NCBI RefSeq assembly: GCF_900109915.1
Contig: NZ_FOBU01000001.1
Span: forward strand, 688,764-752,763
Length of the DNA stretch: 64,000 bases
Origin: Luteibacter sp. UNCMF331Sha3.1
GTDB lineage: Bacteria > Pseudomonadota > Gammaproteobacteria > Xanthomonadales > Rhodanobacteraceae
Reading direction: 5' to 3'
Position 1 is the first letter of the stretch; each line of letters starts with the position of its first letter. The position numbers were made by a program, and so were the translations under genes. The notes under the pieces are model-generated. The model saw only the letters and a program-made list of their open reading frames with translations. It was not told the origin of the DNA and did no database searches. This document shows, in pieces, positions 55,212 to 64,000 of the stretch.

Positions 55212-56870
55212 ATGCAATACATCTACACCATGAACGGGGTGAGCAAGATCGTTCCCCCGAAGCGCCAGATCATCAAGGACATCTCCCTGTCCTTCTTCCC
55301 CGGCGCCAAGATCGGTCTCCTCGGCCTGAACGGCGCGGGCAAGTCGACGGTGCTGAAGATCATGGCGGGCGTCGATACCGACTATCAGGGCGAGGCGCGC
55401 GCCAATCCGGGCACCAAGATCGGCTACCTGGCGCAGGAGCCCGACCTCGACCCGAACAAGACCGTGCGCGAAGTGGTCGAGGAAGGCGTGTCCGAGGTTC
55501 TCGACGCGCAGAAGCGCCTCGAGGAGGTCTATGCCGCCTACGCCGAAGAAGGCGCGGATTTCGACAAGCTGGCCAAGGAGCAGGAAGCCCTCGAAGGCAT
55601 CCTCGCCGCCAACGACGCGCATGCGCTGGAGCGCCAGCTCGAAGTCGCCGCCGACGCGCTGCGCCTGCCGCCGTGGGACGCCCTCGTCGGCCCGCTGTCC
55701 GGTGGCGAGAAGCGCCGCGTGGCCCTGTGCCGCCTGCTGCTCTCGAAGCCCGACATGCTGCTGCTCGACGAGCCGACCAACCATCTCGACGCCGAGTCGG
55801 TCGACTGGCTGGAAACCTTCCTGCACGACTACCCGGGCACGGTCGTCGCGGTCACCCATGACCGCTACTTCCTCGACAACGCCGCCGAGTGGATCCTCGA
55901 GCTCGACCGCGGCCGCGGCATTCCCTGGAAGGGCAACTACACCGACTGGCTGGAGCAGAAGGGCGAGCGCCTGAAGCAGGAAGCCAACCAGGAGAAGTCG
56001 CGCCAGAAGGCGCTGGCGAAGGAACTGGAGTGGATCCGTTCGGCCGCCAAGGGCCGCCAGTCGAAGGGCAAGGCGCGCATCAACCGTTTCGAAGAGCTGA
56101 ACTCGGTCGAGTACCAGCGCCGCAACGAAACCAACGAGATCTTCATCCCGCCGGGCGAGCGTCTGGGCCAGGAAGTCATCGAGTTCAAGAACGTCACCAA
56201 GTCATTCGGCGACCGCGTGCTGATCGAAGACCTCTCGTTCAAGATTCCGCCGGGCGCCATCGTCGGCATCATCGGCCCGAACGGCGCCGGCAAGTCCACG
56301 CTCATGAAGATGATCATGGGCAAGGAGAAGCCGGACTCCGGCGAAGTGAAGACCGGCCACACGGTCAAGCTCGCCTATGTCGACCAGTCGCGCGATGCGC
56401 TCGATGCGAAGAACAACGTCTGGCAGGAAGTGTCGGGCGGCTCGGACATCCTGACCATCGGCACGTTCGAGATCCAGTCGCGCTCGTACATCGGTCGCTT
56501 CAACTTCAAGGGCACCGACCAGCAGAAGATCGTCGGCCAGCTGTCCGGCGGTGAGCGCGGTCGCCTGCACATGGCCAAGACCCTTCTGCAGGGCGGCAAC
56601 GTGCTGCTGCTCGACGAGCCGTCGAACGATCTCGACGTCGAAACGCTGCGCGCGCTCGAAGACGCCCTGCTCGAGTTCCCGGGCTGCGCCGTGGTCATCT
56701 CGCATGACCGCTGGTTCCTCGACCGTATCGCCACGCACATCATCGCGTTCGAAGGCGACTCGCACGTCGAGTTCTTCCCGGGCAACTACAACGAGTACGA
56801 AGCCGACAAGAAGCGCCGCCTCGGCGACGATGCCGGCCCGAAGCGCGTGAAGTACAAGAAGCTGGTCTGA
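55212..56870 (+). CDS. ettA: EttA, energy-dependent translational throttle (ABC-F)
   Basis: This 552-residue ABC-F protein binds the ribosome E site and gates translation by the ATP/ADP ratio. It has two ATPase modules: Walker A GLNGAGKST and GPNGAGKST, signatures LSGGEKRRVALCR and LSGGERGRLHMAK, with DEPTNHLDAESVDWLE between. The arm/linker WLEQKGERLKQEANQEKSRQ and AAKGRQSKGKARINRFEELN is the EttA-type ribosome contact. YIYTMNGVSKIVPPKRQI is the typical start. Length matches E. coli EttA (555). A REP-like hairpin follows. Confidence 0.96.
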   Translation: MQYIYTMNGVSKIVPPKRQIIKDISLSFFPGAKIGLLGLNGAGKSTVLKIMAGVDTDYQGEARANPGTKIGYLAQEPDLDPNKTVREVVEEGVSEVLDAQKRLEEVYAAYAEEGADFDKLAKEQEALEGILAANDAHALERQLEVAADALRLPPWDALVGPLSGGEKRRVALCRLLLSKPDMLLLDEPTNHLDAESVDWLETFLHDYPGTVVAVTHDRYFLDNAAEWILELDRGRGIPWKGNYTDWLEQKGERLKQEANQEKSRQKALAKELEWIRSAAKGRQSKGKARINRFEELNSVEYQRRNETNEIFIPPGERLGQEVIEFKNVTKSFGDRVLIEDLSFKIPPGAIVGIIGPNGAGKSTLMKMIMGKEKPDSGEVKTGHTVKLAYVDQSRDALDAKNNVWQEVSGGSDILTIGTFEIQSRSYIGRFNFKGTDQQKIVGQLSGGERGRLHMAKTLLQGGNVLLLDEPSNDLDVETLRALEDALLEFPGCAVVISHDRWFLDRIATHIIAFEGDSHVEFFPGNYNEYEADKKRRLGDDAGPKRVKYKKLV

Positions 56871-56886
56871 CCAGGACCACCGATCC

Positions 56887-56914
56887 TGTGGGAGCGCGCT
56901 GGCGCGCTCCCACA
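56887..56914. repeat. Short REP-like palindrome after ettA
   Basis: TGTGGGAGCGCG-CTGG-CGCGCTCCCACA is a perfect 12-bp stem. It lies 17 bp after the ettA stop, between co-directional ettA and pyrF, and may stabilise or end the ettA transcript. Confidence 0.85.
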
Positions 56915-56951
56915 AGGAGCCCGATTCCCGCCTTACCGTGTGGTGCACCCC

Positions 56952-57764
56952 ATGAACTTCATGACGGCTCTGAAGGACGCCTGGCGTCGCAACGACTCCC
57001 TGGTGTGCGTGGGCCTCGACCCGGAGCCCGGCCGTTTGCCGGCGGGCCTGTCCGGCACCGAGGGCATCTTCGAATTCTGCCGCGACATCGTCGATGCGAC
57101 GGCCGGCTCCGTCTGTGCGTACAAGCCCCAGATCGCCCATTTCGCCGCCCAGCGCGCGGAAGAGGTGCTCGAGCGCCTGATCGCGCACATCCATGACCGG
57201 CACCCCGACATTCCGGTGATCCTCGACGCCAAGCGCGGCGACATCGGGTCGACGGCGAAGCAGTACGCCGCCGAAGCCTTCGACCGTTACGACGCCGACG
57301 CGGTCACGCTGAATCCGTACCTCGGCCACGATTCCGTCGCCCCGTTCCTCGACCGCGCCGACAAGGGCGTGATCCTGCTCTGCCGCACCTCGAACCCCGG
57401 CGGCAAGGATTTCCAGGCGCTCGACTGCGGCGGCGAGCCGCTCTACATCCGGGTGGCGGAAACCATCGCGCGCGAGTGGAACGGAAACGGCAACTGCGCA
57501 CTGGTCACGGGCGCGACCTGGCCGGAAGAGCTCGGCCGCGTTCGCAGGATCGTGGGCGACATGCCATTGCTCGTTCCCGGCATCGGCGCGCAGGGTGGCG
57601 ACGTCGAGGCGGTGATGCGTCATGGCCGGACGGCGGACGGAACGGGCCTGATGATTTCATCCTCGCGCGCCATCCTTTACGCTAGCGGCGGCTCCGACTT
57701 CGCCGACGTAGCACATCGCGCGGCGGAAGAAATGAGAAAATCGGTCAACTCATTCCGCTCGTAA
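56952..57764 (+). CDS. pyrF: PyrF, orotidine 5'-phosphate decarboxylase (type 2)
   Basis: This 270-residue enzyme makes UMP in the last de novo pyrimidine step. [35 protein letters not shown] and [17 protein letters not shown] mark the longer type 2 subfamily. Asp and Lys of D-A-K-R-G-D are catalytic. [15 protein letters not shown] closes the barrel. I chose ATG 56952; ATG 56961 is also possible and neither has a strong Shine-Dalgarno. It is not linked to other pyrimidine genes. Confidence 0.95.
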   Translation: MNFMTALKDAWRRNDSLVCVGLDPEPGRLPAGLSGTEGIFEFCRDIVDATAGSVCAYKPQIAHFAAQRAEEVLERLIAHIHDRHPDIPVILDAKRGDIGSTAKQYAAEAFDRYDADAVTLNPYLGHDSVAPFLDRADKGVILLCRTSNPGGKDFQALDCGGEPLYIRVAETIAREWNGNGNCALVTGATWPEELGRVRRIVGDMPLLVPGIGAQGGDVEAVMRHGRTADGTGLMISSSRAILYASGGSDFADVAHRAAEEMRKSVNSFRS

Positions 57765-57821
57765 GCCAAAAAACAAATAGCAGTCGCAAATTGCACGATT
57801 CAGCAACTGCAAAAGGCTTAC
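57761..57821. promoter_or_regulatory. AT-rich inverted repeats upstream of the HTH regulator
   Basis: GTAAGCC and GGCTTAC (57761, 57815) enclose a stretch with GCAA-A-TTGC at 57786-57794. Base composition here is far lower in G+C than its surroundings. The position suits operators for the regulator downstream, which is a repressor-type protein. Function is inference. Confidence 0.35.
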
Positions 57822-57886
57822 GCTGCTACTCCGCGCTATCGAACAATACCGGGCTAGAAGCGCCACAGCGTTCCACCGGAGTTGTC

Positions 57887-58270
57887 ATGCCACCTATCAA
57901 CCGAGGTTTTTCCCAACGTCTGCATGTCGCGCTGGACATGGCTGGCGTGAAGAAAGGCCGCGGCCGAATCACGCAGCTGGCCGACCTTTTCGACGTCAGT
58001 CGTGAAACCGCGCGGAAATGGCTCAGCGATCTCGGCCTGCCGGAACTGGAACGCCAGATCGACATGGCGACGCGCTTCGGCGTCAACTTCGAGTGGCTCG
58101 CCACGGGCCGCGGTTCGCCGAACGGCGCGACCGGCGTGCGCGAAAGCCCGGCCCTCTATCGTGCGGATTCGCGCGAGCAACTGCGCCTGGTCGGCCTCGT
58201 CAGCCGCCTGCCCAAGGAGCGCCGCAAGGCCCTCCTGGTCATCATCGAAGCGCTCGCCGACGCAGAGTAG
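57887..58270 (+). CDS. Small helix-turn-helix regulator with a phage-repressor-like N-domain
   Basis: This 127-residue protein has an HTH at about residues 27-50 (ITQLADLFDVSRETARKWLS). NFEWLATGRG near residue 67 is the ending seen in CI-type repressor N-domains. The C-terminal part (LRLVGLVSRLPKERRKALLVIIEALA) is a short helical tail; there is no S24 peptidase domain, so no self-cleavage is expected. GGAG precedes ATG 57887. No phage genes lie nearby. It probably regulates its own promoter and other unknown genes. Confidence 0.82.
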   Translation: MPPINRGFSQRLHVALDMAGVKKGRGRITQLADLFDVSRETARKWLSDLGLPELERQIDMATRFGVNFEWLATGRGSPNGATGVRESPALYRADSREQLRLVGLVSRLPKERRKALLVIIEALADAE

Positions 58271-58277
58271 CGCCGTG

Positions 58278-58301
58278 CAGGCGCCGCCATGGCGGCGCCT
58301 G
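58278..58301. terminator. Perfect palindrome between converging HTH gene and def
   Basis: CAGGCGCCGCCA followed directly by TGGCGGCGCCTG is a 24-bp exact palindrome, 7 bp after the HTH stop and 13 bp after the def stop. It has no U-tract. Confidence 0.5.
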
Positions 58302-58314
58302 ACTGACCCGTCGC

Positions 58315-58851
58315 TCAATCGTCCGCGACGTCCATGCCCGGGAACAGCACCTCGGTATAGCCGAAGCGCGAGAAGTCGGTAATCCGCGACGGATATAAGC
58401 GTCCGATAAGGTGGTCGCACTCGTGCTGCACCACCCGGGCGTGGAAGCCCTCGGCGACGCGGTCGATCGGCTTGCCCTTCGGATCGACGCCCGTGTAGCG
58501 GATCGTCGCATAGCGATCGACGACGCCGCGAAGTCCCGGAACGGACAGGCACCCTTCCCACCCTTCTTCCATCTCGTCCGACAGCGGCACGATCACCGGA
58601 TTGAGCAGGATGGTCTGCGGCACCGGCGGCGCGTCGGGGTAACGCTCGCTGCTGTCGAACCCGAAGATCACCAGCTGGAGATCCACGCCGATCTGCGGCG
58701 CGGCGAGGCCCACGCCACCGACGTGGTGCATCGTTTCGAACATGTCGTCGATGAGGGCGTCGAGCTCGGGCGAGCCGATCATGTCCGGTGGCACCGGCGG
58801 CGCGATGCGAAGCAGACGCTCGTCGCCCATTTTCAGGATCTCGCGAATCAT
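58315..58851 (-). CDS. def: Def, peptide deformylase
   Basis: This 178-residue iron/zinc enzyme removes the N-formyl group from nascent proteins. All three motifs are intact: [18 protein letters not shown] and QHECDHLIG. Its C-terminal tail ([17 protein letters not shown]) is longer than in E. coli Def, so it may be one of two deformylases; fmt, which usually neighbours the main copy, is absent here. That is inference. It converges on the HTH regulator gene. Confidence 0.93.
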   Translation of the reverse strand: MIREILKMGDERLLRIAPPVPPDMIGSPELDALIDDMFETMHHVGGVGLAAPQIGVDLQLVIFGFDSSERYPDAPPVPQTILLNPVIVPLSDEMEEGWEGCLSVPGLRGVVDRYATIRYTGVDPKGKPIDRVAEGFHARVVQHECDHLIGRLYPSRITDFSRFGYTEVLFPGMDVADD

Positions 58852-59013
58852 GGGGGTCCGGCGGGGAGGGGGAAGGCGTCAGCATAGCGCGGATGCACGC
58901 GCGCCACGGCGCGGCCATTCGACCAATGGCTAATACGTGAAACCCCGCATGGCGATTGACCCCCGAAGCGACGGGGACGACCCTTGGGCCATCCGCACGG
59001 GGAGCTCCAAGCC

Positions 59014-61086
59014 ATGAACAGCGCCATCCCGAAACCCAGTCCCGCAGGCAAGATCCTGTGGGCTGCCATCGCCATCGTCGGCGCGTGGTGCCTCGGCGTC
59101 GTCGCCCTGCGACGCGGCGAGCCGATCAACGCGATCTGGCTGGTCACCGCGTCGATCGCGGTGTTCCTGATCGGCTATCGCTTCTATAGCCGCATGATCG
59201 CGACGCGTGTGCTTCAGCTCGACCCGACACGCGCGACGCCCTCGGTGCTGCGCAACGACGGGCTCGATTACGTGCCCACCGACCGATGGGTGGTCTTCGG
59301 CCACCACTTCGCCGCCATCGCCGGCGCCGGGCCGCTCGTCGGCCCCGTGCTCGCGGCGCAGATGGGCTACCTGCCCGGCACGCTCTGGATCCTCGTCGGC
59401 GTGGTATTCGCCGGCGCGGTGCAGGATTTCATGATCCTGGGCCTGTCGCTGCGCAGGGACGGTCGCTCGCTCGGGCACATGCTGCGCGCCGAGCTGGGCG
59501 AGGTGCCCGGGGTGATCGCCATGGTCGGTGTGCTGGTCCTGATGATGATCGTGCTGGCGGTGCTCGCACTGGTCGTGGTCAAGGCCCTGACGCACAGCCC
59601 CTGGGGCACCTTCACCGTGGCGGCCACGATTCCGATCGCGCTGCTGATGGGCGTGTACCTGCGCTACATCCGGCCCGGAAAGATCCTCGAGGTGTCGATC
59701 ATCGGCCTTGTCCTGTTGCTGGCTTCCATCTGGTACGGCAAGGCGGTCAACGACTCGCCGACACTCTCGGTCCTTTTCGACTTCGATGCCAAGGCGCTGG
59801 CGTGGCTGCTCATCGGCTACGGGTTCTTCGCCTCCGTGCTGCCCGTGTGGCTGCTGCTGGCACCGCGCGATTACCTGTCCACGTTCCTGAAGATCGGCAC
59901 CATCGCCCTCCTGGCGCTCGCCATCTTCCTTGCCGCGCCGACGCTGCAGATGCCGGCGATCACGAAGTTCGTCGATGGCACGGGCCCGGTCTTTGCGGGC
60001 AACCTGTTCCCGTTCCTGTTCATCACCATCGCCTGCGGCGCGGTCTCGGGCTGGCATTCGATCATCGCCTCCGGCACCACACCGAAGCTGCTCGCCAACG
60101 AGGGCGAGGCGCGCCTCGTCGGTTACGGCGGCATGCTGATGGAAGCCTTCGTCGCGATCATGGCGCTGATCGCCGCCGCCTCGCTGCATCCGGGCGTCTA
60201 CTTCGCGATGAACTCGCCCGGCGCGCTCGTCGGGACCACCGCCGAGCAGGCGGCGGCGACGATCAGCAGCTGGGGCTTCCTGGTCACGCCCGCGGAGCTG
60301 ACGCAGACCGCACGCGACATCGGTGAGGGAACGATCCTCGGTCGTGCCGGCGGCGCCCCCACCCTGGCGGTCGGCATGGCGCAGCTGCTGCACGGGATCA
60401 TGCCCGGCGAAGGCATGACGGCGCTCTGGTACCACTACGCCATCCTCTTCGAAGCCCTGTTCATCCTGACCACGGTCGACGCGGGCACCCGGGTGGGGCG
60501 CTTCATGATCCAGGAACTGGCGGGCATGGCATGGGCACCGCTGAAGCAGACCGAATCGTGGCTGGGCAACGTGGTGGCCACGGTGATCTGCGTCGGGCTG
60601 TGGGGTTATTTCCTCTATCAGGGCGCCGTGGATCCGCTGGGCGGCATCAACACCCTGTGGCCCCTGTTCGGTATCGCGAACCAGATGCTCGCGGCGATCG
60701 CCCTGATGCTGGCGACGGTCGTCACCGTGAAGCTGAAGCGCGAGCGTTACGTGCTCGTGCCGGCGGTCCCGGCCGCGTGGCTGGTGATCTGCACGCTGAC
60801 CGCCGGCTGGCAGAAACTCTTCGATGCGAAGATCAGCTTTACCGCCGCCGCGCAGAAATACGCGGATGCCGCGGCCAGCGGCAAGCTGCTGGCACCGGCG
60901 AAGACCGCGGAGGAAATGCAGCGGATCATCGTCAACAACCGCGTGGACATGGTGCTGACCGGCCTGTTCATGCTGCTGGTGCTGACGATGCTGTTCTTCT
61001 CGCTGCGGTCCATCGTCCGCGCGTGGAAGGCCAACCATCCCACCGCACAGGAAGAACCGTACGTCGCGCTGTCGAGCGTGGGCTGA
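59014..61086 (+). CDS. cstA: CstA, carbon starvation/pyruvate transporter
   Basis: This 690-residue inner-membrane protein has about 16-18 hydrophobic segments. NDGLDYVPTDRWVVFGHHFAAIAGAGPLVGPVLAAQ is the CstA N-terminal hallmark; SGWHSIIASGTTPKLL and LFGIANQMLAAIALML are others. CstA proteins import peptides or pyruvate during carbon limitation. GGGGAG 9 bp before ATG 59014 sets the start. A small YbdD/YjiX gene follows after 10 bp, the usual partner. Confidence 0.96.
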   Translation: MNSAIPKPSPAGKILWAAIAIVGAWCLGVVALRRGEPINAIWLVTASIAVFLIGYRFYSRMIATRVLQLDPTRATPSVLRNDGLDYVPTDRWVVFGHHFAAIAGAGPLVGPVLAAQMGYLPGTLWILVGVVFAGAVQDFMILGLSLRRDGRSLGHMLRAELGEVPGVIAMVGVLVLMMIVLAVLALVVVKALTHSPWGTFTVAATIPIALLMGVYLRYIRPGKILEVSIIGLVLLLASIWYGKAVNDSPTLSVLFDFDAKALAWLLIGYGFFASVLPVWLLLAPRDYLSTFLKIGTIALLALAIFLAAPTLQMPAITKFVDGTGPVFAGNLFPFLFITIACGAVSGWHSIIASGTTPKLLANEGEARLVGYGGMLMEAFVAIMALIAAASLHPGVYFAMNSPGALVGTTAEQAAATISSWGFLVTPAELTQTARDIGEGTILGRAGGAPTLAVGMAQLLHGIMPGEGMTALWYHYAILFEALFILTTVDAGTRVGRFMIQELAGMAWAPLKQTESWLGNVVATVICVGLWGYFLYQGAVDPLGGINTLWPLFGIANQMLAAIALMLATVVTVKLKRERYVLVPAVPAAWLVICTLTAGWQKLFDAKISFTAAAQKYADAAASGKLLAPAKTAEEMQRIIVNNRVDMVLTGLFMLLVLTMLFFSLRSIVRAWKANHPTAQEEPYVALSSVG

Positions 61087-61096
61087 GGAACGCGGC

Positions 61097-61294
61097 ATGG
61101 CCATCACCCATACCCGTTCGATCTGGCGCTGGGCGGTACAGACCGCCCGGCTGTGCTGCGGCGTACCCGATTACGATGTCTACGTGAAACACCTGCGCGA
61201 GCACCACCCGGAACGGAAGGTGCCCAGCTACGGGGAGTTCTTCCGGGAACGGCAGGAAGCGAGGTATCGGGGAACGGGCGGGCGCTGTTGTTGA
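61097..61294 (+). CDS. YbdD/YjiX-family small protein, CstA partner
   Basis: This 65-residue protein matches the family well: GVPDYDVYVKHLREHHPE, then YGEFFRERQEARYRG and the terminal GGRCC with a double cysteine. Such proteins are encoded directly after cstA or btsT and are needed for full transport activity. It starts 10 bp after the cstA stop, so both are one operon. The N-terminal Trp/Arg segment may touch the membrane. Confidence 0.92.
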   Translation: MAITHTRSIWRWAVQTARLCCGVPDYDVYVKHLREHHPERKVPSYGEFFRERQEARYRGTGGRCC

Positions 61295-61296
61295 CT

Positions 61297-61365
61297 GGTG
61301 GGAGCCAGCCTGCTGGCGATGGGAGCTTGCGACGAGCACCCATCGCCAGCAGGCTGGCTCCCACC
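61297..61365. repeat. REP-like palindrome, class I
   Basis: GGTGGGAGCCAGCCTGCTGG and its exact complement flank GATGGGAGCTTGCGACGAGC. It lies between the ybdD-type gene and the converging outer-membrane-type gene. Confidence 0.9.
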
Positions 61366-61387
61366 CCTCACCGAGGATCGTGAACGA

Positions 61388-62323
61388 TCAGAGATCCTGG
61401 TGGTACTGCACGTACGGCGTGCGCGACTGGTCCGGCTCGGGACCGACCGGGCCGGTCGGGGCGTTGCCCGACGACCAGACGTTCTGCGCACCGACCGAGA
61501 GTTCGCCGCGCCACGGCAGGCGCCAGGTGACGCCGAGGTCGATGGCGCTCCAGCGGCGGTCCGGATTGAGACCGTTCACCGCGGTAGCCTCGGGCTGCAT
61601 GGTGCGGCCCGTGATCAGACCCGACAGCGGACCGCGATCGACGCCGAAGCTCAGCGCCTTCTGGTCGACGGTACCGATCCCGAGGAGGTTGCCCGGCAGC
61701 AGGCGGATACGGCCGATGCTCGCGCCGAGGTCGATGCCGCTACGGGCGCCGAGATCGACGCGGCCGTGGGCGTTGAGTTCGGTGGACGACGACAGGGCGT
61801 TGACCGGGAGCCCGGACGCCGTGGTCAGCCCCGGCAGGACCCGGGGAAGTGCCGCGCCCGTGCCGGTCGGACGGCTGGAACCCACGCCGAGGCCGACGCT
61901 GTAGCCGGCGCCGCGATACGTGGCGCCCACTTCGCTGCCGACGATGCGCGGCGGCGCGCCAGGCGCACTGCAACGATCGCCCTTGCTCCCGCTCGCGCAG
62001 GATTCGGCCGAATTGATCCAGCCCTGACCGCTGACAGTGGCGTGTGCCTGGACGCGGGGGCCGATGTCGTACTGGAGGCCGCTGGTCAGCGCCGGACCCG
62101 CGGTCACCGCCTGAGGCGCCAGCGGCTGGGTGGTGTCGGCGCGGTCGTCGGCCTGCAGGGAAAGGGCGCGGCCATCCGGCGCGAGCCAGACGGGAATCGC
62201 ACCGCGAGAACCCGCATCGCCACCCAGAAGGCGCGACGCCGTGGCGTCCTGTCCGACCGGCGCGACCTGTCCTGCCGCGGCGAGCGGCATCAACAGAAGC
62301 ATGGTCAGGACAGATCGGCGCAT
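61388..62323 (-). CDS. Secreted or outer-membrane beta-barrel-like protein of unknown function
   Basis: This 311-residue protein has a signal peptide (MRRSVLTMLLLMPLAAAGQVAP). The body alternates short amphipathic strands with Gly/Ser turns (VGATYRGAGYSVGLGVGSSR, GVTWRLPWRGELSVGAQNVW), as in outer-membrane beta-barrels. A possible disulfide pair CASGSKGDRC lies mid-protein. It ends YVQYHQDL, without the terminal aromatic typical of barrels. No family is recognised. Confidence 0.7.
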   Translation of the reverse strand: MRRSVLTMLLLMPLAAAGQVAPVGQDATASRLLGGDAGSRGAIPVWLAPDGRALSLQADDRADTTQPLAPQAVTAGPALTSGLQYDIGPRVQAHATVSGQGWINSAESCASGSKGDRCSAPGAPPRIVGSEVGATYRGAGYSVGLGVGSSRPTGTGAALPRVLPGLTTASGLPVNALSSSTELNAHGRVDLGARSGIDLGASIGRIRLLPGNLLGIGTVDQKALSFGVDRGPLSGLITGRTMQPEATAVNGLNPDRRWSAIDLGVTWRLPWRGELSVGAQNVWSSGNAPTGPVGPEPDQSRTPYVQYHQDL

Positions 62324-62580
62324 GGAGGGTTCGTCTGTGACGGCTGAGTTTCCCCGCGTCCCGCCTCAGCCTGACGGGAACGACCCGAGTATACGCCGTT
62401 TTACTTTTTACTAACACCCCGGGGAGGGGCCCTTAAGGAAACAGCCTGCCTGCCGTTTATGACCATGAAGGGTCGCCGCCGGGGGGCGACGGCCCCCGGA
62501 ACCGCGCCACGGCGCCCCATCGCGCGGCCGCCGCAACGCATATAGACTGAACCGACCACGACCGGAACCTTAGTCAGGCG

Positions 62581-64000
62581 ATGACCTTCGCTCCATCCCA
62601 AAGCCCGACCCTGCAGGCTCCCGGTTCCGCTGTGGCTGAGCCCTTGCAGGCGGCTGTCGAACGCCTCCTGCGCGCCGCGGACGCCGAGTCCGTGCGGGTG
62701 GATTGCGAGGCCTTCGTCCATTGCCTCGTCGCCGATGCCACCGTGACGTGGCGGCCTGCTTCCGAGTCTGCGCCGGCCGGCGCGCTGGAACTGGCGATCG
62801 ATCCACAAAACGAGCGCTACATCGACGTCCGCGCCGCGGACGGCGAACTGCGGGCGTCCGCCGACCTGCTCGCCTGGGTCGGCCGCCTCGCCGCCGCCCG
62901 TCTTCGGCAGCTGGCGGAAACGGCGAACCTCTACGAGGCCATCTCGCGCCTCGCCCTGGCGGAACGTCTTCAGCGCGCCCTCTACGCGATCGCGGAGCAG
63001 GCCGGTGCCGAGCACAACATGAAGGACATGATGAGCGCGCTCCACGGCATCGTGGGCAGCCTCATGTACGCCGAGAATTTCTTCATCGTGCTGTACGACG
63101 CGCAGAACCGCACGGTTCGCTTCCCGTACTTCGTGGACACCGAAGACCAGGACATCCCGGATCCGGAAGGCGTGCGCGCGATCGAAGCGATCGAGAACAC
63201 GCTGACCTGGCACGTGCTGCAGAGTGGTCGCGCGATGATGGGCGCGAGCAGCGAACTCGAGAAGAACCTGCCCGGCCCGCGCGTGCCGATCGGTCCGCCC
63301 AGCGACGACTGGCTCGGCGTGCCCATGAAGCGCGGCGACGACGTCGTCGGCGCGCTGGTGGTGCAGAGCTACCGCGACGACACCCGCTACACCGAGAACG
63401 ATCGCGACCTGCTCACCTACGTGGCGCAGCACGTGCAGACGGCGCTGGAGCGCCGCCAGGCACACGAGGAACTGGAACGTCGCGTCACCACGCGCACGGC
63501 GGCATTGCGCGAAGCCAACCGCGTGCTGCGCCAGCAGGTCCTGCAGCGCCAGCGGGGCGAGCGCCTGCAGGCGGCGCTGTTCCGTATCGCGGAACTGGCG
63601 AACACGTCGGACAGCATCGAAAACTTCTATGCCGCGGTCCATCGCGTGATCGGTGGCCTGCTCTACGCACGCAATTTCTATATCGCGCTGCTTTCGGAAG
63701 ACCAGAACAAGCTGACCTTCCCCTACTCCGTCGACGAACTCGATGGCGTGCGCGAGCCCCGCGAACTCGGCCGTGGCCTCACCGAGTACGTGCTGCGCAA
63801 CGGCAAGGCGCTGCTGGCCGACCGCGACGAGATCGATCGCCTCAATCGCGACCAGGTGCTGTCGACCTCGGGTGCGCGCTCGCTGCACTGGCTCGGCGTG
63901 CCGCTGATCTGGAACGAGAAGTCGATGGGCGTGCTCGCGGTGCAGAGCTACACGCCCGAGCACACGTACAGCGCACGCGACCAGGAACTGCTGACCTTCG
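62581..64000 (+). CDS. Multi-GAF signalling protein (partial, 3' part outside the window)
   Basis: The frame is open from ATG 62581 to the right edge, about 473 residues. Two related GAF-type domains are present. The first has HGIVGSLMYAENFFIVLYD and WLGVPMKRGDDVVGALVVQ; the second has HRVIGGLLYARNFYIALLS and WLGVPLIWNEKSMGVLAVQ. A coiled coil with many Arg/Gln (ELERRVTTRTAALREANRVL) separates them. No GGDEF, EAL or kinase domain is yet reached; such proteins in Xanthomonadales often end in cyclic-di-GMP or kinase domains. The output is therefore unknown. Confidence 0.85.
   Translation, partial: MTFAPSQSPTLQAPGSAVAEPLQAAVERLLRAADAESVRVDCEAFVHCLVADATVTWRPASESAPAGALELAIDPQNERYIDVRAADGELRASADLLAWVGRLAAARLRQLAETANLYEAISRLALAERLQRALYAIAEQAGAEHNMKDMMSALHGIVGSLMYAENFFIVLYDAQNRTVRFPYFVDTEDQDIPDPEGVRAIEAIENTLTWHVLQSGRAMMGASSELEKNLPGPRVPIGPPSDDWLGVPMKRGDDVVGALVVQSYRDDTRYTENDRDLLTYVAQHVQTALERRQAHEELERRVTTRTAALREANRVLRQQVLQRQRGERLQAALFRIAELANTSDSIENFYAAVHRVIGGLLYARNFYIALLSEDQNKLTFPYSVDELDGVREPRELGRGLTEYVLRNGKALLADRDEIDRLNRDQVLSTSGARSLHWLGVPLIWNEKSMGVLAVQSYTPEHTYSARDQELLTF

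Noticed and set aside
58930-61107. 725-codon minus-strand open frame opposite cstA
   Set aside because: It is Arg/Gln/His-rich antisense of the membrane protein CstA, with no known motif.

Overview
The window is GC-rich (roughly two thirds G+C by eye) and tightly packed. Most genes sit in minus-strand runs joined by ATGA or GTGA overlaps. Gene content points to a gammaproteobacterium of the Xanthomonadales, probably Rhodanobacteraceae (Luteibacter/Dyella-like). Markers are the MurL/MurD2 route to D-glutamate in peptidoglycan, a fused aspartokinase-diaminopimelate decarboxylase, AmgK/MurU muropeptide recycling, and abundant GTGGGAGC-type intergenic palindromes. The genus is inference. No tRNA, rRNA, CRISPR array, prophage or transposase was seen.

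Layout. 1-3.8 kb: SUF iron-sulfur operon (Rrf2 regulator, sufB, an ACT-domain gene, sufC, partial sufD). 4.0-5.7 kb: PII protein and ammonium transporter behind a likely NtrC/sigma-54 promoter. 5.7-8.2 kb: a Tat-exported FAD amine oxidoreductase, a secreted c-type cytochrome and a secreted RidA. 8.4-10.0 kb: amgK-murU. 10.1-14.4 kb: motA-motB behind a sigma-28-like promoter, a soluble PAS histidine kinase and small unknown genes. 14.5-15.8 kb: a gene-free composite repeat. 15.9-20.4 kb: tgt-yajC-secD-secF. 20.5-22.0 kb: a FliK-like/FlhB-tail-like pair, also behind a sigma-28-like promoter. 22.0-27.3 kb: lysAC-murL-murD2. 27.6-33.9 kb: amino-acid permease, a periplasmic molybdenum hydroxylase pair, a methyltransferase and an intracellular PHB depolymerase. 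34-36.7 kb: an anion transporter and two secreted proteins. 36.7-40.4 kb: gspN, two inositol-phosphatase-family genes, nudE and mazG in one overlapping operon. 40.5-44.4 kb: bioA, a DsbA-like isomerase, rsmE and an aldo/keto reductase. 44.4-49.9 kb: FMN riboswitch, ribE, ribB with a degenerate RibA domain, ldcA, ribH, nusB, thiL, pgpA. 50.0-53.9 kb: glyA-nrdR-ribD and an oxidoreductase. 54-64 kb: a secreted metalloprotease candidate, ettA, pyrF, a repressor-like regulator, def, cstA and its small partner, an outer-membrane-type protein, and the start of a multi-GAF signalling protein.

Themes. Peptidoglycan is served three times: precursor synthesis (lysAC, murL, murD2), recycling (amgK, murU) and tetrapeptide trimming (ldcA). 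Flagellar motor and export genes occur as two small satellites with flagellar-type promoters. Riboflavin genes form two clusters, one under an FMN riboswitch with a visible Shine-Dalgarno-sequestering hairpin. The most unusual items are the periplasmic amine-oxidoreductase/cytochrome/RidA operon, the ACT-domain gene inside the SUF operon, the 1.3-kb composite inverted and tandem repeat, and the secreted metzincin-like protein.
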